DNA from: Collinsella sp.
GTDB taxonomy: Bacteria; Actinomycetota; Coriobacteriia; Coriobacteriales; Coriobacteriaceae
DNA: 35,760 bases
Assembly (NCBI GenBank): GCA_022713905.1
Contig: JAIHTM010000002.1
Location: 1-35,760, forward strand
Direction of reading: 5' to 3'
Shown in pieces: positions 22,941 through 32,792 of the stretch. Both the position numbers and the translations under genes were made by a program. Position 1 is the first letter of the stretch. Every line of letters begins with the position of its first letter. A model generated the notes under the pieces. That model was not told the DNA's origin. It did no database searches and was given only the letters and a program-made list of their open reading frames with translations.

Positions 22941-24398
22941 TTACGCAGCGAGGCGCTTGAGGACGTCGATGAGCAGCTCGTAGAAGCGCTCGGCAGAAGC
23001 AAGCTCCATGCTCTCGTCCGGAGTGTGGACATCGGAGAGCGTCGGGCCCACGGCGATGGCGTCCAGGCCGTGCAGGGCCTCGGCAAACAGGCCGCACTCA
23101 AGGCCGGCGTGAATGGACTCGATGCGCAGCTCGGAGCCAAAGAGCTCGCGATAGCTCTCGACAAAGACGTCGCGGACCGGCGAATGCTCGGCATAGCTCC
23201 AGCCGGGATACTCGAACTCAAACTTGGCGTCGAAGCCCAGGACATCGGCGAGCGTCTGCAGGCGGTCCTTGAACTCGTTCTGCAGCGAGGTGATCGAGGA
23301 GCGCGGGGACAGCATAATCTTGACCTGGTCGTCAGAGGTGGCAACCACACCGATGTTGGAGGAAACCTCGACGGAGCCGTCGGTGGCGACGTTGCGGCGA
23401 ATCACGCCGTTAGGGGCAAGACGCAGGGCGCGGATGAGGGCAAGCGCGGACTTCTGGTCCATAGCCTCGACCTCAGCGTTATCGGCAATCTCGACGGTGC
23501 AGGTAAAGCCGGGGTCGAAGACTTCGAGCTCGGCAGTGACGTCGGCGATGATGCCCTTTGCGATCTGGGCCGCGGCCTCGGCGGCAGCGTGATCAGCGTA
23601 GACCAGCTCGGCCTTGCACTCACGGTTGATGGCGTTGTCCTTGGTGCCGCCGTTAAAGCTAACGATGGCGGGCTCGCCGGCAACCATCAGGCGGTCGATG
23701 ATGCGGGCCATGATGAGGTTGCCGTTGCCGCGCTCCAGGTGGATATCGCTGCCGGAGTGACCACCCAGCAGGCCGGAGATGTCGAGCGTGAGGGTGCTAC
23801 CGGTCTTATGCTCGCGCACGATCGGGCAGGTGTAGGTAACGACGACGCCGCCGGCGCAACTGACGGTGGCAACGCCCTCTTCCTCGGAGTCAAGGTTAAT
23901 CATGGTGCGGGCGATAATCTGGGACTTGTCGAGCGTCTCGGCGCCAACCAGGCCAGTCTCCTCGTCGGTGGTGAATACGCACTCGAGGGCGGGGTGAACG
24001 ATCGAATCGTCATCGAGAACAGTGAGCATCAGAGCGACGGCAATACCGTTGTCGGCGCCCAGAGTGGTACCGTTAGCGGTGAGGACGCCGTCCTTGACGA
24101 CCAGGTCGATACCATCAGTCGTAAAGTCGTGCTCAACGGAGCCCAGCTTGTCGCACACCATGTCGATGTGGCCCTGCAGCATCACGGTCGGGGCATTCTC
24201 GGCGCCGGCAGATGCGGGCTTGCGAATGATGACGTTGTAGACCTCGTCCTGATACACATCGAGACCGCGCTCCTTGGCAAACGCGACCAGGAAATCGCTG
24301 ATGCCCTTCTCGTTGCCAGACCCACGGGGGATCGCGCTGACCTCCTCAAAGAAATGGAACAGCTGGGCGGGCTCGTAGCCGGTAATCTTGTAGTCCAT
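22941..24398 (-). CDS. pepD: Aminoacyl-histidine dipeptidase PepD (M20 family)
   Basis: A 485-residue cytosolic metallodipeptidase (carnosinase-like) of family M20C that frees amino acids from dipeptides. Zinc and catalytic residues are visible: H77 and D79 in LQGHIDMV, D116 in GADNG, E146/E147 in DEETGL, D170 in NLDSEEEG, and a late His in IHAGLECGLF. Start at 24398 (MDYKITGYEP) with AAGGAGG 5 bases upstream, in preference to an ATG 35 codons earlier that has no such signal. It is a single-gene unit with its own terminator. Confidence 0.95.
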   Translation of the reverse strand: MDYKITGYEPAQLFHFFEEVSAIPRGSGNEKGISDFLVAFAKERGLDVYQDEVYNVIIRKPASAGAENAPTVMLQGHIDMVCDKLGSVEHDFTTDGIDLVVKDGVLTANGTTLGADNGIAVALMLTVLDDDSIVHPALECVFTTDEETGLVGAETLDKSQIIARTMINLDSEEEGVATVSCAGGVVVTYTCPIVREHKTGSTLTLDISGLLGGHSGSDIHLERGNGNLIMARIIDRLMVAGEPAIVSFNGGTKDNAINRECKAELVYADHAAAEAAAQIAKGIIADVTAELEVFDPGFTCTVEIADNAEVEAMDQKSALALIRALRLAPNGVIRRNVATDGSVEVSSNIGVVATSDDQVKIMLSPRSSITSLQNEFKDRLQTLADVLGFDAKFEFEYPGWSYAEHSPVRDVFVESYRELFGSELRIESIHAGLECGLFAEALHGLDAIAVGPTLSDVHTPDESMELASAERFYELLIDVLKRLAA

Positions 24399-24553
24399 GG
24401 TGCCTCCTTGGCGCAACTGGTTAGACAGTAAGACATGCGACTTGTATATTCCCAGACTTTGCGTGCATAAACCAGTCGAAAACGCCGAGCGCCCTCGCAT
24501 CATCGGCTAACGGTGGACCGTATAGCGCAACGGTCACAACTTCCGCAGCTCTA

Positions 24554-24589
24554 CAAATCGAGGCGCCCTTTCCGGAGCGCCTCGATTGC
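24554..24589 (-). terminator. Terminator of clpC
   Basis: AATCGAGGCGC (24556-24566) pairs fully with GCGCCTCGATT (24577-24587). On the minus strand it ends in ATTTG, a weak T-run. It lies 23 bases after the clpC stop. Confidence 0.65.
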
Positions 24590-24612
24590 GCGTATCAAAT
24601 TGTCGCCACGCC

Positions 24613-27255
24613 CTACAGCGCGCCGGAACCGGCTTGCATCATGCCGCCGGGGCCCGAGGTCACGCCGCCGCTCACGGGCGAGGCGTTGCCGGTGTGCGGT
24701 GCCGCCGGGACGGTATCGCCACCGAGTGTGCCCGCCGGACGCGGTGCCGGGATCTCGCCCGTGCCGTGGCTAAAGACAAACTTGCCATCGGCCACGTCGC
24801 ACAGGACGGTATCGCCCTCGCCCCACTCGCCGGCCAGAAGCTCCTCGGACAGCGGGTCCTCGATGAGCTTTTGGATGGCGCGGCGCAGCGGACGCGCACC
24901 GTTGGTGAGGTCGGTGCCCTCGGCCACGATCTTGTCATAGGCCGCATCGGTGAGCTTGATGTTCATGCCGTTGGCAATCAGGCGCTGACGCAGGTCGTCC
25001 ACCAGCAGGTGCGCGATCTTGGTCAGGTTCTCGCCCGAGAGCTTCTGGAACACCACAATGTCGTCGATACGGTTGAGCAGCTCGGGGCGGAACAGGCGCT
25101 TGAGCTCGCCCATCGCACGGCCCTTGATTTCGCTCGACGTGAGACCCTGCTCACCGGTGGTGCCAAAACCGACGCTCGCATCCTGCGCGATCTCGCGGGC
25201 GCCCACGTTGGACGTCATGATGATCACGGTATTGCGGAAGTCGACCGTCTTGCCCTGGCTATCAGTCAGGCGACCCTCCTCCAGCACCTGCAACAAAATG
25301 TTGAAGATGTCGGGGTGCGCCTTCTCGATCTCGTCGAACAGCACGACCGAGTACGGGTGACGACGAACGGCCTTGGTAAGCTGACCGCCCTCGTCGTGGC
25401 CCACGTAACCCGGAGGGCTACCGATAAGCTTGGAGACCTCGAACTCGCTGCCGAACTCCGACATGTCGAAGCTGATGAGCGCGTCCTTACTGCCAAAGAG
25501 GTACTCGGCGAGCGTCTTGGCGAGCTCGGTCTTGCCTGTGCCGGTGGGACCAAGGAAGATAAAGCTACCACCGGGACGACGCGGGTCCTTGAGCGGCGAG
25601 CGGCTGCGGCGCACGGCCTTGGCGACGGCCTCGACGGCCTCGTCCTGGCCGATAATGCGGGTCTTGAGCACGCTTTCGGTCTGCAGCAGGCGACGGCTCT
25701 CGCTCTCGGTGAGCGAGGAAACCGGCACGCCAGAGGTCACGGACACGATGTCGGCAATCTGACTCACGTCGATGGTGAGCGGGCTGGCGTCGAGCTCGGC
25801 GGTCCAGGCGGCCTTGGCCTCGGCGAGCTCAATCTCGGCGGCCTTCTGCTGCTCGGTGATCTCGGCGGCCTTGTTCATGTCGTCGCTCTCGGTGGCCTCC
25901 TGCGCGGCGGCCTTGAGCTCCTCTATGCGATGCTCGGCCTCGCGCACCGGCTCGGGCGCACGATTCGCGGCGATGCGAGCGCGGGCACCGGCCTCGTCGA
26001 TGAGGTCGATGGCCTTATCGGGCAGGAAGCGATCCTGGATGTAGCGGTTGGAAAGGTTCGCGGCAGCCTCGATAGCGCCCTGCGTGTAGCGCACATGGTG
26101 GTGCTCCTCGTAGCGCGGCTTAAGCGCGGTCAGGATCTTGACGGCGTCCTCGACGCTCGGCTCCTCGACATCGATAGTCTGGAAGCGACGCTCGAAGGCT
26201 GGGTCTTTGGTGAGGTACTTGCGGAATTCCTCGGCCGTGGTGGCGCCAATAATCTGGAAGGCACCGCGTGCAAGCACGGGCTTGAGCATGGAGCTCGCGT
26301 CGATGGAGCCCTCGGCAGAACCGGCACCGATGATGGTGTGCATCTCGTCAATAAACAGGATGACGTCGTCAGCCTCGGTGGCCTCCTGGATCACGTTCTT
26401 GAGGCGCTCCTCAAACTCACCGCGATACTTGGCGCCCGCAACGAGGCCCGGCAGGTCGAGCGTCCAGATGTTCTGGTTCATGAGGTTCTCGGGCACGTTG
26501 CCGACAGCGATCTGCTGCGCCAGGCCCTCGACGATGGCCGTTTTGCCCACGCCGGGATCGCCCAGGATAAGCGGGTTGTTCTTGGTGCGGCGCGAAAGGA
26601 TCTCCATCATGCGCTGGACTTCCTTTTCGCGGCCAATCACGGGATCGAGCTCGCCGTCGCGCGCCTTTTGAGTGAGGTTGGTGGCGAACTGCTTGAGCGT
26701 GTCGGTGCCGCTCCCCTTTTGCTGAGAGGCATCCGAGCCGCTAAAGAACGGCAGGCCCGCACCGGGACGACCAGCACCGGCGCCGGCGAGCGGACGCTTC
26801 TTGTCCTGGTCCTTGGCGGTGAGTTTCTCGATAGCCTTTTTGATGGAGGCGGACGACACACCCAGGCGCATGAGGATGTCCATGGCCATGCCGTTGCCCT
26901 CTTCGACGATACCGATGAGCAGGTGCTCGGTCGACACGTAGGTCTGGTTGTTCTCACGCGCCACGCGGAATGAACGCTCCATCACGCTAATGACGAGCGG
27001 CGTAAAGGCAAGCTTGGCAGCCTCGGTCTCCTCACTGGGCTCGGGAACCGTGGTCTGGACCTCTTTGAGAGTATCCATGATGTCATCGTAGGAGATGTCG
27101 AGCGAACGCAGCGCCTCGGCGGCAATGCCCTCGTCCTCCTTGGCAAGCGCGAGCAGCAGGTGCTCGGTGCCCACCTTATTTGAATGAAGATCGAGCGCTT
27201 CTTGCTTGGCCATGGACATGACCTTACGCGCACGATCGGTAAAACGGTCTAACAT
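24613..27255 (-). CDS. clpC: ATP-dependent Clp protease ATPase subunit ClpC
   Basis: An 880-residue Hsp100 unfoldase that feeds proteins to ClpP or acts as a chaperone. Two Clp_N repeats occupy residues about 1-145. The first AAA+ domain has Walker A G232-DPGVGKT239 and Walker B VILFIDEMHT. The middle coiled coil spans about 415-460. The second AAA+ domain has GPTGTGKTELAK and VVLFDEIEKAHPD. The Gly/Pro/Thr-rich tail (about 40 residues) is poorly conserved. Start at 27255 (MLDRFTDRAR) with AGAGGA upstream; an upstream in-frame start adds 26 residues of non-family sequence. No ctsR or mcsAB genes are adjacent. Confidence 0.97.
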   Translation of the reverse strand: MLDRFTDRARKVMSMAKQEALDLHSNKVGTEHLLLALAKEDEGIAAEALRSLDISYDDIMDTLKEVQTTVPEPSEETEAAKLAFTPLVISVMERSFRVARENNQTYVSTEHLLIGIVEEGNGMAMDILMRLGVSSASIKKAIEKLTAKDQDKKRPLAGAGAGRPGAGLPFFSGSDASQQKGSGTDTLKQFATNLTQKARDGELDPVIGREKEVQRMMEILSRRTKNNPLILGDPGVGKTAIVEGLAQQIAVGNVPENLMNQNIWTLDLPGLVAGAKYRGEFEERLKNVIQEATEADDVILFIDEMHTIIGAGSAEGSIDASSMLKPVLARGAFQIIGATTAEEFRKYLTKDPAFERRFQTIDVEEPSVEDAVKILTALKPRYEEHHHVRYTQGAIEAAANLSNRYIQDRFLPDKAIDLIDEAGARARIAANRAPEPVREAEHRIEELKAAAQEATESDDMNKAAEITEQQKAAEIELAEAKAAWTAELDASPLTIDVSQIADIVSVTSGVPVSSLTESESRRLLQTESVLKTRIIGQDEAVEAVAKAVRRSRSPLKDPRRPGGSFIFLGPTGTGKTELAKTLAEYLFGSKDALISFDMSEFGSEFEVSKLIGSPPGYVGHDEGGQLTKAVRRHPYSVVLFDEIEKAHPDIFNILLQVLEEGRLTDSQGKTVDFRNTVIIMTSNVGAREIAQDASVGFGTTGEQGLTSSEIKGRAMGELKRLFRPELLNRIDDIVVFQKLSGENLTKIAHLLVDDLRQRLIANGMNIKLTDAAYDKIVAEGTDLTNGARPLRRAIQKLIEDPLSEELLAGEWGEGDTVLCDVADGKFVFSHGTGEIPAPRPAGTLGGDTVPAAPHTGNASPVSGGVTSGPGGMMQAGSGAL

Positions 27256-27272
27256 GCTAGTTCCTCTTAGAC

Positions 27273-27345
27273 GAGCTAGTTTTTTCAAACGCAAAGCGCC
27301 GCCCCGCGGCAGCGCTTTGGTCTCTTTACCCATATAGAGTATATG
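27273..27345 (-). promoter_or_regulatory. clpC leader hairpin
   Basis: On the minus strand AAAGCGCTGCC pairs with GGCGGCGCTTT around a GCGG loop (about 27294-27319), about 40 bases before the start. Just upstream are AT-rich stretches, TATACT and TATATGG, possible -10 sites. No CtsR or HspR operator consensus is seen. Confidence 0.4.
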
Positions 27346-27452
27346 TTAACAGCTGGAGGAATATCTATAAACCCGGCTCACATGAATGCAGGTTATGACC
27401 GCATCGCGGGACTCACCGCGCGATGCGCGACAGGCGCCCCGCAAGAGAAACC

Positions 27453-28142
27453 CTAGGCGTCTTTCACCACGTCGGGACTCGTCGCACGCGATGCGCGATA
27501 GGCATCGGCCTCCTTGGAGACGCGTTCGAGCAGCTCGGATGTATCGACGCCCTCGACTTGCGCGACCGTTTCCACCGTCTGCATGGCGACCGCCCTCAGG
27601 TACGCGCACGCGCTGTCCCCCGGCTGCTCGAGGTCTATCTCCTCGCCGCCCTCCCGGGCAAAGCCGACCGCCATCACAAAGCCCATGATGCCCGAGACCA
27701 GAAAGCCCACCGCAAAGCTCGAATCTGCCTTGAGCTCTTCTCCGTCGGGGTGGACGATCTCTCTCACGCGGTCGATGATGATCGTATGGATGCCCTGCAC
27801 GACCTGCTCGGCGGCACCCGCCCTCATGGTGATGACGATGCGCCGCAGCAGGCAGCGGACGTCGCGCCGGTCGAACGCCGAAAGGTCGCCCTCGCTCGAA
27901 AAATGCCAGAGGGCATCGGTGATGAGCTCGTTATCCTGCAGCAGCTGGGCTATGGCGATGGCGACGAGTTCATCGAAATCGTGAAAATAGTAGTAAAACG
28001 TTCCGCGATTGCACTGGGCGGCGCGGGTCACCTCGCCAACCGACAGCTCGAAGATGCTGTTGTTCTCGATGAGCTCCCAAAACGCCTCGATGATACGGGT
28101 GCGTGCATCGGGCGCATCGGCGTCCTTACGCGGTCTCGCCAT
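27453..28142 (-). CDS. TetR-family transcriptional regulator
   Basis: A 229-residue TetR repressor. The N-terminal HTH is visible: RTRIIEAFWELIENN, then LSVGEVTRAAQCNRGTFYYYFHDFDELV (about residues 15-60). The rest is a helical ligand domain. The start is uncertain: ATG at 28142 (MARPRK) fits the family, while GTG at 28151 has AGGGG 4 bases upstream. Either way it overlaps the 3' end of the giant activase gene, so it is the second gene of that operon. The TACAACAG/CTGTTGTA palindrome before the activase is its likely operator. The ligand could be an acyl-CoA or related metabolite; this is inference. Confidence 0.9.
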   Translation of the reverse strand: MARPRKDADAPDARTRIIEAFWELIENNSIFELSVGEVTRAAQCNRGTFYYYFHDFDELVAIAIAQLLQDNELITDALWHFSSEGDLSAFDRRDVRCLLRRIVITMRAGAAEQVVQGIHTIIIDRVREIVHPDGEELKADSSFAVGFLVSGIMGFVMAVGFAREGGEEIDLEQPGDSACAYLRAVAMQTVETVAQVEGVDTSELLERVSKEADAYRASRATSPDVVKDA

Positions 28143-31100
28143 GCGCCTCACCGCACCCCTGCGCCTTGGCGTTCATGATGAGCATCTGAAGACGGTTCTC
28201 CACGTTGGCGAAGCTCACGTCGGGATCGTAGTCGAGCGGCAGGAACTGCGCCGTGGGATACTGCTCCTTGAGCGCATGGATAAGCCCGCGCCCCACGACA
28301 TGGTTGGGCAGACACCCGAACGGCTGCAGGATCACGAAGTTGCGGCAGCCGCGCTTGGCGTGCTCGAGGATCTCCGCCGGAATCAGCACGCCCTCGCCCG
28401 CATCGAACGTATGGTGCAGGATCTTATCGCTCGCGCGCACGAGCTCGGGCATGCGCGTCGGCGGCTCGTAGAGCGGGCTCGCCGCGCCCAGGCGGTCGCA
28501 ACGGTCGTGCGCGAGCTCGAACAGGTTGTCCGCCGTGGCGTACCAGGCCTTTTCGGGCAGCGACAGGTCGACGTGGAACTCGCGCGACTGCGCATGCTTG
28601 TAGAAATAGGTCTTGCGGATCACGTCGGTCATGCGCGCCTCGATGACCTCGAGCCCGTTGTCCTCGAGGTAGCGCTCGATCTCGTGGTTGGCGCCGAGAT
28701 GGAAATTGAGCAGGTACTCGCCCACGATGAGAACGGTCGGATGCGGGTTCGAGCGGTCGTACGGAACGGCGTCCATGATCGCAAGCGCGCGTTTGAAGCC
28801 CGTCGCCTGGCCTCTCAGCCCGGAGCGCTCCATGCCCTCGATAACCTCATCGAGCGCGCGGTCGAACGCAGCGTCCGCCGCGCCCTTCTCGAGCTCGTAG
28901 GGACGGATGCGCCTAAGCATGGCCTCGAGGGCATCGATCATGGGAAGACCGTAGGCGATCTGGATGCTCGGGCCAAGGCCGAGCTTGAAGCCCGGATGCG
29001 CATTGTGGGCATCGACGTCGTCGTTGGTGAGCACCGGGACATAGTCGTATCCCGCGTCGTCGAGCGCGCGGCGCAGCAGGGGCATGTAGTGCGTCAGGCG
29101 GCAGTCGCCGATATACTTGCCAGTCACCACGGCGACGTCGTGCGGGTCGTACTTACCGCTCTCGAGTGCCGCGAGCGCCTCGCCGATCACGATTTGCGCG
29201 GGGAAGCAGATGTCGTTGTGCACATAGCGTTTGCCCAGGCGGATGGCATCCTCGCGCCCGATATCAAGGGCCTCGGCGCGCACGCCCTGATTGCGCATCG
29301 CCGCGGTCATGAGCCTGCAGAACGCATGGGAAGTGTTGGGGACCAGCGCGATCTTGTCGTGCCGGTCGCGCTTGGTGTACTTGACCTTATACGGGTCGTC
29401 GAGCGGATGGACCGCGTGCACCCGGGCGCCCTCGGCACGCTCCTCCGCGCGACGACGGTTGACCGACTCGATAAACGAACGCACGCGAATGCCCATGGGA
29501 CCGGCGACGTCGCTCTCATCGAGCTTGATCATCATCGGAACCTTGGAGCCCATCTCGCCCATCATGCGCGCGATCTCGTCGGTGAGATACGCATCGTGGC
29601 CGCAGCCGAAGCTGCCCATCTGCACGAGCTCGAGCTCGGGCGTCGATGCGACGATGACCGCGCACGACAGCATGCGCGCATGGTAGTTGTTCACGATGTC
29701 GATGCGGCTGTTGGAAAGATCGACGTTGCAGACCCCCGGCACCGCATCGGGCGTCAGCACGGGGATGCCGCGCTCAGAGAAGAGCTTGGGCAGCCCGTGG
29801 TTGACCAGCGGGTCGTTGTGGTACGGGCGCGAAGCGATCACCACCGCGTAGCCGCCGTCCTCGTGCACGTTCTCGAGCACCTGCCTGCCGCGCAGCTGCA
29901 GCTGGTTCTCAAACGTCTGCTGCGCGCGGTCCGCCTGCTCGGTCGCCTTGGCAACCAGGTCGGCATCGATATCGAAGGTCTCCTTGCACCACGCCTTGAG
30001 CTGGCGGTTTCGGTCGCCCTCGTCGTACCAGTGGAACAGCGGCGTATCGAACGGAACGCCGAAACGCTCCTCCGGGTTATCGGAATTGCGCATCACGTAG
30101 GGGTATCCCTTTACGACGGCGCACATCCACTCGCTGGTAGAGGCGGTGTTTTCGGTGGGCACCGTCGTGATGATGGGCATGAAGATGCGGTCGACGCCGG
30201 CGTCGACGAGATTGCGGATGTGCCCGTGGACGAGCTTGGCCGGGAAGCACACGGTGTCGGATGTGACGTGCGCCAGACCGCGCTCGTACATCGCCTTGGT
30301 GCTGCGTCCCGAGACGCGCACCTTAAAGCCGAGCGTGCTGAAGAACGTCGACCAGAACGGCATGGTGTCCCAGAACTCGAGCACACGGGGAATGCCGATC
30401 GTGACATCGCGCCCCCCGCTGACGGGAACCGTGGGGTACGACTCGAACAGCAGCTTCTCGCGGTCGACAAAGAGATTGGGGGCAGCCGCGGTCCGGTCGC
30501 GCCCCGTGCCGGGTGCCTGTGCCTCGCAAGCACCCTGCGGACGCAGCTCCTCCGCCGCGGGAACCTCGCGCACGAGCTCATCCCATGAGATGGCGCCGCC
30601 GCGCGGGCAGCGATTGCCCGTGACGTAAAGCGAGCCGTCGCCAAATGCCACGACCGCGCGCTGGCAGCGGTTGTTGCACCGACGGCAGGTAACGCCGCCG
30701 AACTCGCGATGCTCGAAGCGCTCCACGGCATCGAGCCCGATAAACGACGTGCCGGCGTCGCCCTTGCGGCATTCCTCGCGCGCGAGCAGGGCGATACCGA
30801 TAGCGCCCATCAGCCCCGGGTGGGGCGCACGCGTGACGGGTTTGCCCAGATACTGCTCGAATGCGCGCAGCACCGCGTCGTTTCGGAACGTGCCGCCCTG
30901 GACGACGACTTTGTCGCCCAGACGGTTGAGATTTGAAACGCGAATGACCTTGGTGAACACGTTCTCGATAATCGAACGGCAGAGACCGGCCATGATGTCG
31001 CCCGGACCCTTACCGCGCCGCTGCTCGGAAACGACGCTGCTGTTTATGAACACCGTGCAGCGGCTGCCGAGAACGGCGGGGGCTTTGGACGAAAATGCCT

Positions 31101-32565
31101 CGGTCGCGATATCCTCAACGGCTATTCCGAGGTTTTTGGCAAAACCCTCGAGGAACGAGCCGCAGCCCGCAGAGCACGCCTCGTTGACGACGATATCGGT
31201 CAGCACGCCGTGGTTGAGCCAGATGGCCTTCATATCCTGTCCGCCGATGTCGAGCACGAAGGTCGCATCGGGAACGCATGCGCACGCGGCGCGGGCGTGC
31301 GCGACCGTCTCGACCGTATGGTAGTCGGCGTGGAACGCGCGCGCGAAAAGCTCCTCGCCGTATCCCGTGGTGCCCACGGCATCGATCGCAAGCGTGACTC
31401 CCGCTGTCTCCCAGCGGTTCTTCAAGCTGACAAGACCCTGTTGGGCGACGTCGAGCGGTCTGCCGTTATTAGACGCGTAGAACGAATCGACAAGCTCACC
31501 CGCCTCATCGACCAGGGCGAACTTGGTCGTCGTGCTCCCCGAATCGATACCGAGCGCCACACGCACCGTCTCTCCGGGCGCATACGCATCCGGACCCTTT
31601 GCCGGCGTCTCTTTGCCATGGCGTGCCGTAAAATCCGCCTGCTCGGCAGGTGTGGCAAAAAAGGGCTGGGCAAGACGTCCCTCCCCGCTTGCGGGCGCGA
31701 CCGTCTCGAGCTTATCCAGCCGGACAAAAGCGTCGGGAAGGTCGATCGGTTGGGACGATGCGAACATGTCGGTCAGCGACAGGGCGGCACCGCGCGCGAC
31801 CATGATCTGCGGATCGCGCGGGACGATAACCTGATCGTCCGATAGATTCAGTTGCTCCCGGAACACGCGGACCAGTGTGGGGTTGTAGGCGAGCGTACCG
31901 CCCTCGAAGATTACCGGCGGCTCGATGTCGATACCCTGGGCCAGACCGCCGATCGTTTGGCGGGCGACCGCGTGAAGCGCCGAAAGCGCCAGGTCGGTGG
32001 TAGGAATGCCCTCGTTGAGCAGCGGCTGGATATCGGTCTTTGCGTACACGCCGCAGCGGCCCGAGACCTCGTGGACGGTCGTTCCCCGGCTTGCGAGCTG
32101 CTCGAACTCGCCCGATTCGGTGCCGACCCCCATGAGCTTTGCCATCTCATCGATAAATGCACCGGTACCGCCTGCGCACGAGCCGTTCATGCGCATGTCG
32201 GCAACCTCGATGTCTCCCTTATCGTTGGTGCGGAAGAAGATCATCTTGGCGTCTTGGCCGCCCAGCTCGATGGCGCAGCGCGTCTGCGGATAGAACCTGC
32301 TGATCGCGAGCGCGTTGGCGACCACCTCCTGAACGTACGAGGCGCCCAGCGCGGTCGCGATATCGCGCGCACCCGAGCCGGTCACCGCAACGCGCAGTGA
32401 CTCATGGGGAAAGCGCTCGGCGAGCTCGCCGAGCATGGCGCGCACGCTCGCTGTCTGACACGCCCCGTGGCGGCGATATCCCCACCACGCCTCGGTCATA
32501 TCCTCGTGCATCGCGTAAACTTTGGTCGTCGTCGACCCTACGTCCAGTCCTACTAGCAACGCCAT
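28126..32565 (-). CDS. Giant 2-hydroxyacyl-CoA dehydratase activase
   Basis: A 1479-residue protein of the BadF/BcrD/HgdC activator family. Two ASKHA ATPase domains begin LLVGLDVGSTTTK (residue 3) and ALGIDSGSTTTK (residue 337). Each has the pair of Cys that would hold a shared [4Fe-4S] cluster: C130 in NGSCAGGTGAF with C171, and C464 in NEACSAGCGSF with C503. A Cys cluster follows (C627, C630, C634, C653). DUF2229 spans roughly 695-1000, and the last ~450 residues resemble the HgdB/D-component family. The activator injects a low-potential electron into the dehydratase using ATP. No dehydratase A/B genes are nearby; the C-terminal domain may substitute. Strictly anaerobic chemistry. Confidence 0.9.
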   Translation of the reverse strand: MALLVGLDVGSTTTKVYAMHEDMTEAWWGYRRHGACQTASVRAMLGELAERFPHESLRVAVTGSGARDIATALGASYVQEVVANALAISRFYPQTRCAIELGGQDAKMIFFRTNDKGDIEVADMRMNGSCAGGTGAFIDEMAKLMGVGTESGEFEQLASRGTTVHEVSGRCGVYAKTDIQPLLNEGIPTTDLALSALHAVARQTIGGLAQGIDIEPPVIFEGGTLAYNPTLVRVFREQLNLSDDQVIVPRDPQIMVARGAALSLTDMFASSQPIDLPDAFVRLDKLETVAPASGEGRLAQPFFATPAEQADFTARHGKETPAKGPDAYAPGETVRVALGIDSGSTTTKFALVDEAGELVDSFYASNNGRPLDVAQQGLVSLKNRWETAGVTLAIDAVGTTGYGEELFARAFHADYHTVETVAHARAACACVPDATFVLDIGGQDMKAIWLNHGVLTDIVVNEACSAGCGSFLEGFAKNLGIAVEDIATEAFSSKAPAVLGSRCTVFINSSVVSEQRRGKGPGDIMAGLCRSIIENVFTKVIRVSNLNRLGDKVVVQGGTFRNDAVLRAFEQYLGKPVTRAPHPGLMGAIGIALLAREECRKGDAGTSFIGLDAVERFEHREFGGVTCRRCNNRCQRAVVAFGDGSLYVTGNRCPRGGAISWDELVREVPAAEELRPQGACEAQAPGTGRDRTAAAPNLFVDREKLLFESYPTVPVSGGRDVTIGIPRVLEFWDTMPFWSTFFSTLGFKVRVSGRSTKAMYERGLAHVTSDTVCFPAKLVHGHIRNLVDAGVDRIFMPIITTVPTENTASTSEWMCAVVKGYPYVMRNSDNPEERFGVPFDTPLFHWYDEGDRNRQLKAWCKETFDIDADLVAKATEQADRAQQTFENQLQLRGRQVLENVHEDGGYAVVIASRPYHNDPLVNHGLPKLFSERGIPVLTPDAVPGVCNVDLSNSRIDIVNNYHARMLSCAVIVASTPELELVQMGSFGCGHDAYLTDEIARMMGEMGSKVPMMIKLDESDVAGPMGIRVRSFIESVNRRRAEERAEGARVHAVHPLDDPYKVKYTKRDRHDKIALVPNTSHAFCRLMTAAMRNQGVRAEALDIGREDAIRLGKRYVHNDICFPAQIVIGEALAALESGKYDPHDVAVVTGKYIGDCRLTHYMPLLRRALDDAGYDYVPVLTNDDVDAHNAHPGFKLGLGPSIQIAYGLPMIDALEAMLRRIRPYELEKGAADAAFDRALDEVIEGMERSGLRGQATGFKRALAIMDAVPYDRSNPHPTVLIVGEYLLNFHLGANHEIERYLEDNGLEVIEARMTDVIRKTYFYKHAQSREFHVDLSLPEKAWYATADNLFELAHDRCDRLGAASPLYEPPTRMPELVRASDKILHHTFDAGEGVLIPAEILEHAKRGCRNFVILQPFGCLPNHVVGRGLIHALKEQYPTAQFLPLDYDPDVSFANVENRLQMLIMNAKAQGCGEAHGETA

Positions 32566-32614
32566 AATGCTCCGTCTCTCGCATTTTTCCCGCTAGAGAT
32601 ATACCACTCTACGT

Positions 32615-32635
32615 AATACAACAGACTGTTGTATT
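32615..32635. promoter_or_regulatory. TetR-type operator before the activase operon
   Basis: AATACAACAG (32615-32624) and its exact complement CTGTTGTATT (32626-32635) flank a single base. The site is 50 bases before the activase start. The length and symmetry fit a TetR-family operator, and the operon encodes a TetR. Confidence 0.75.
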
Positions 32636-32645
32636 TAAACTCCGT

Positions 32646-32682
32646 ATAAAAAGCGGCTGCCGAAACGCTTCAGCAGCCGCCG
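32646..32682 (-). terminator. Terminator of the DUF2798 gene
   Basis: On the minus strand GCGGCTGC (32680-32673) pairs with GCAGCCGC (32660-32653), with further inner pairing, followed by TTTTTAT. It lies about 165 bases after the DUF2798 stop and just before the activase operator. Confidence 0.85.
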
Positions 32683-32792
32683 AATGCACCAACAGATTGT
32701 TCTGCGCGCTAGCACGTCGGGCAACGGAGCAGCACGGGCCCTCCGGTCATGCGCACCGCTCACGCCCGCGATGTCGCCGAGAGAGCTATCCA

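Noticed and set aside
24586..26973. 795-codon plus-strand open frame over clpC
   Set aside because: Antisense shadow of clpC; no domain is recognisable.
28009..30588. 859-codon plus-strand open frame over the activase
   Set aside because: Antisense shadow; the minus-strand gene has clear catalytic motifs.
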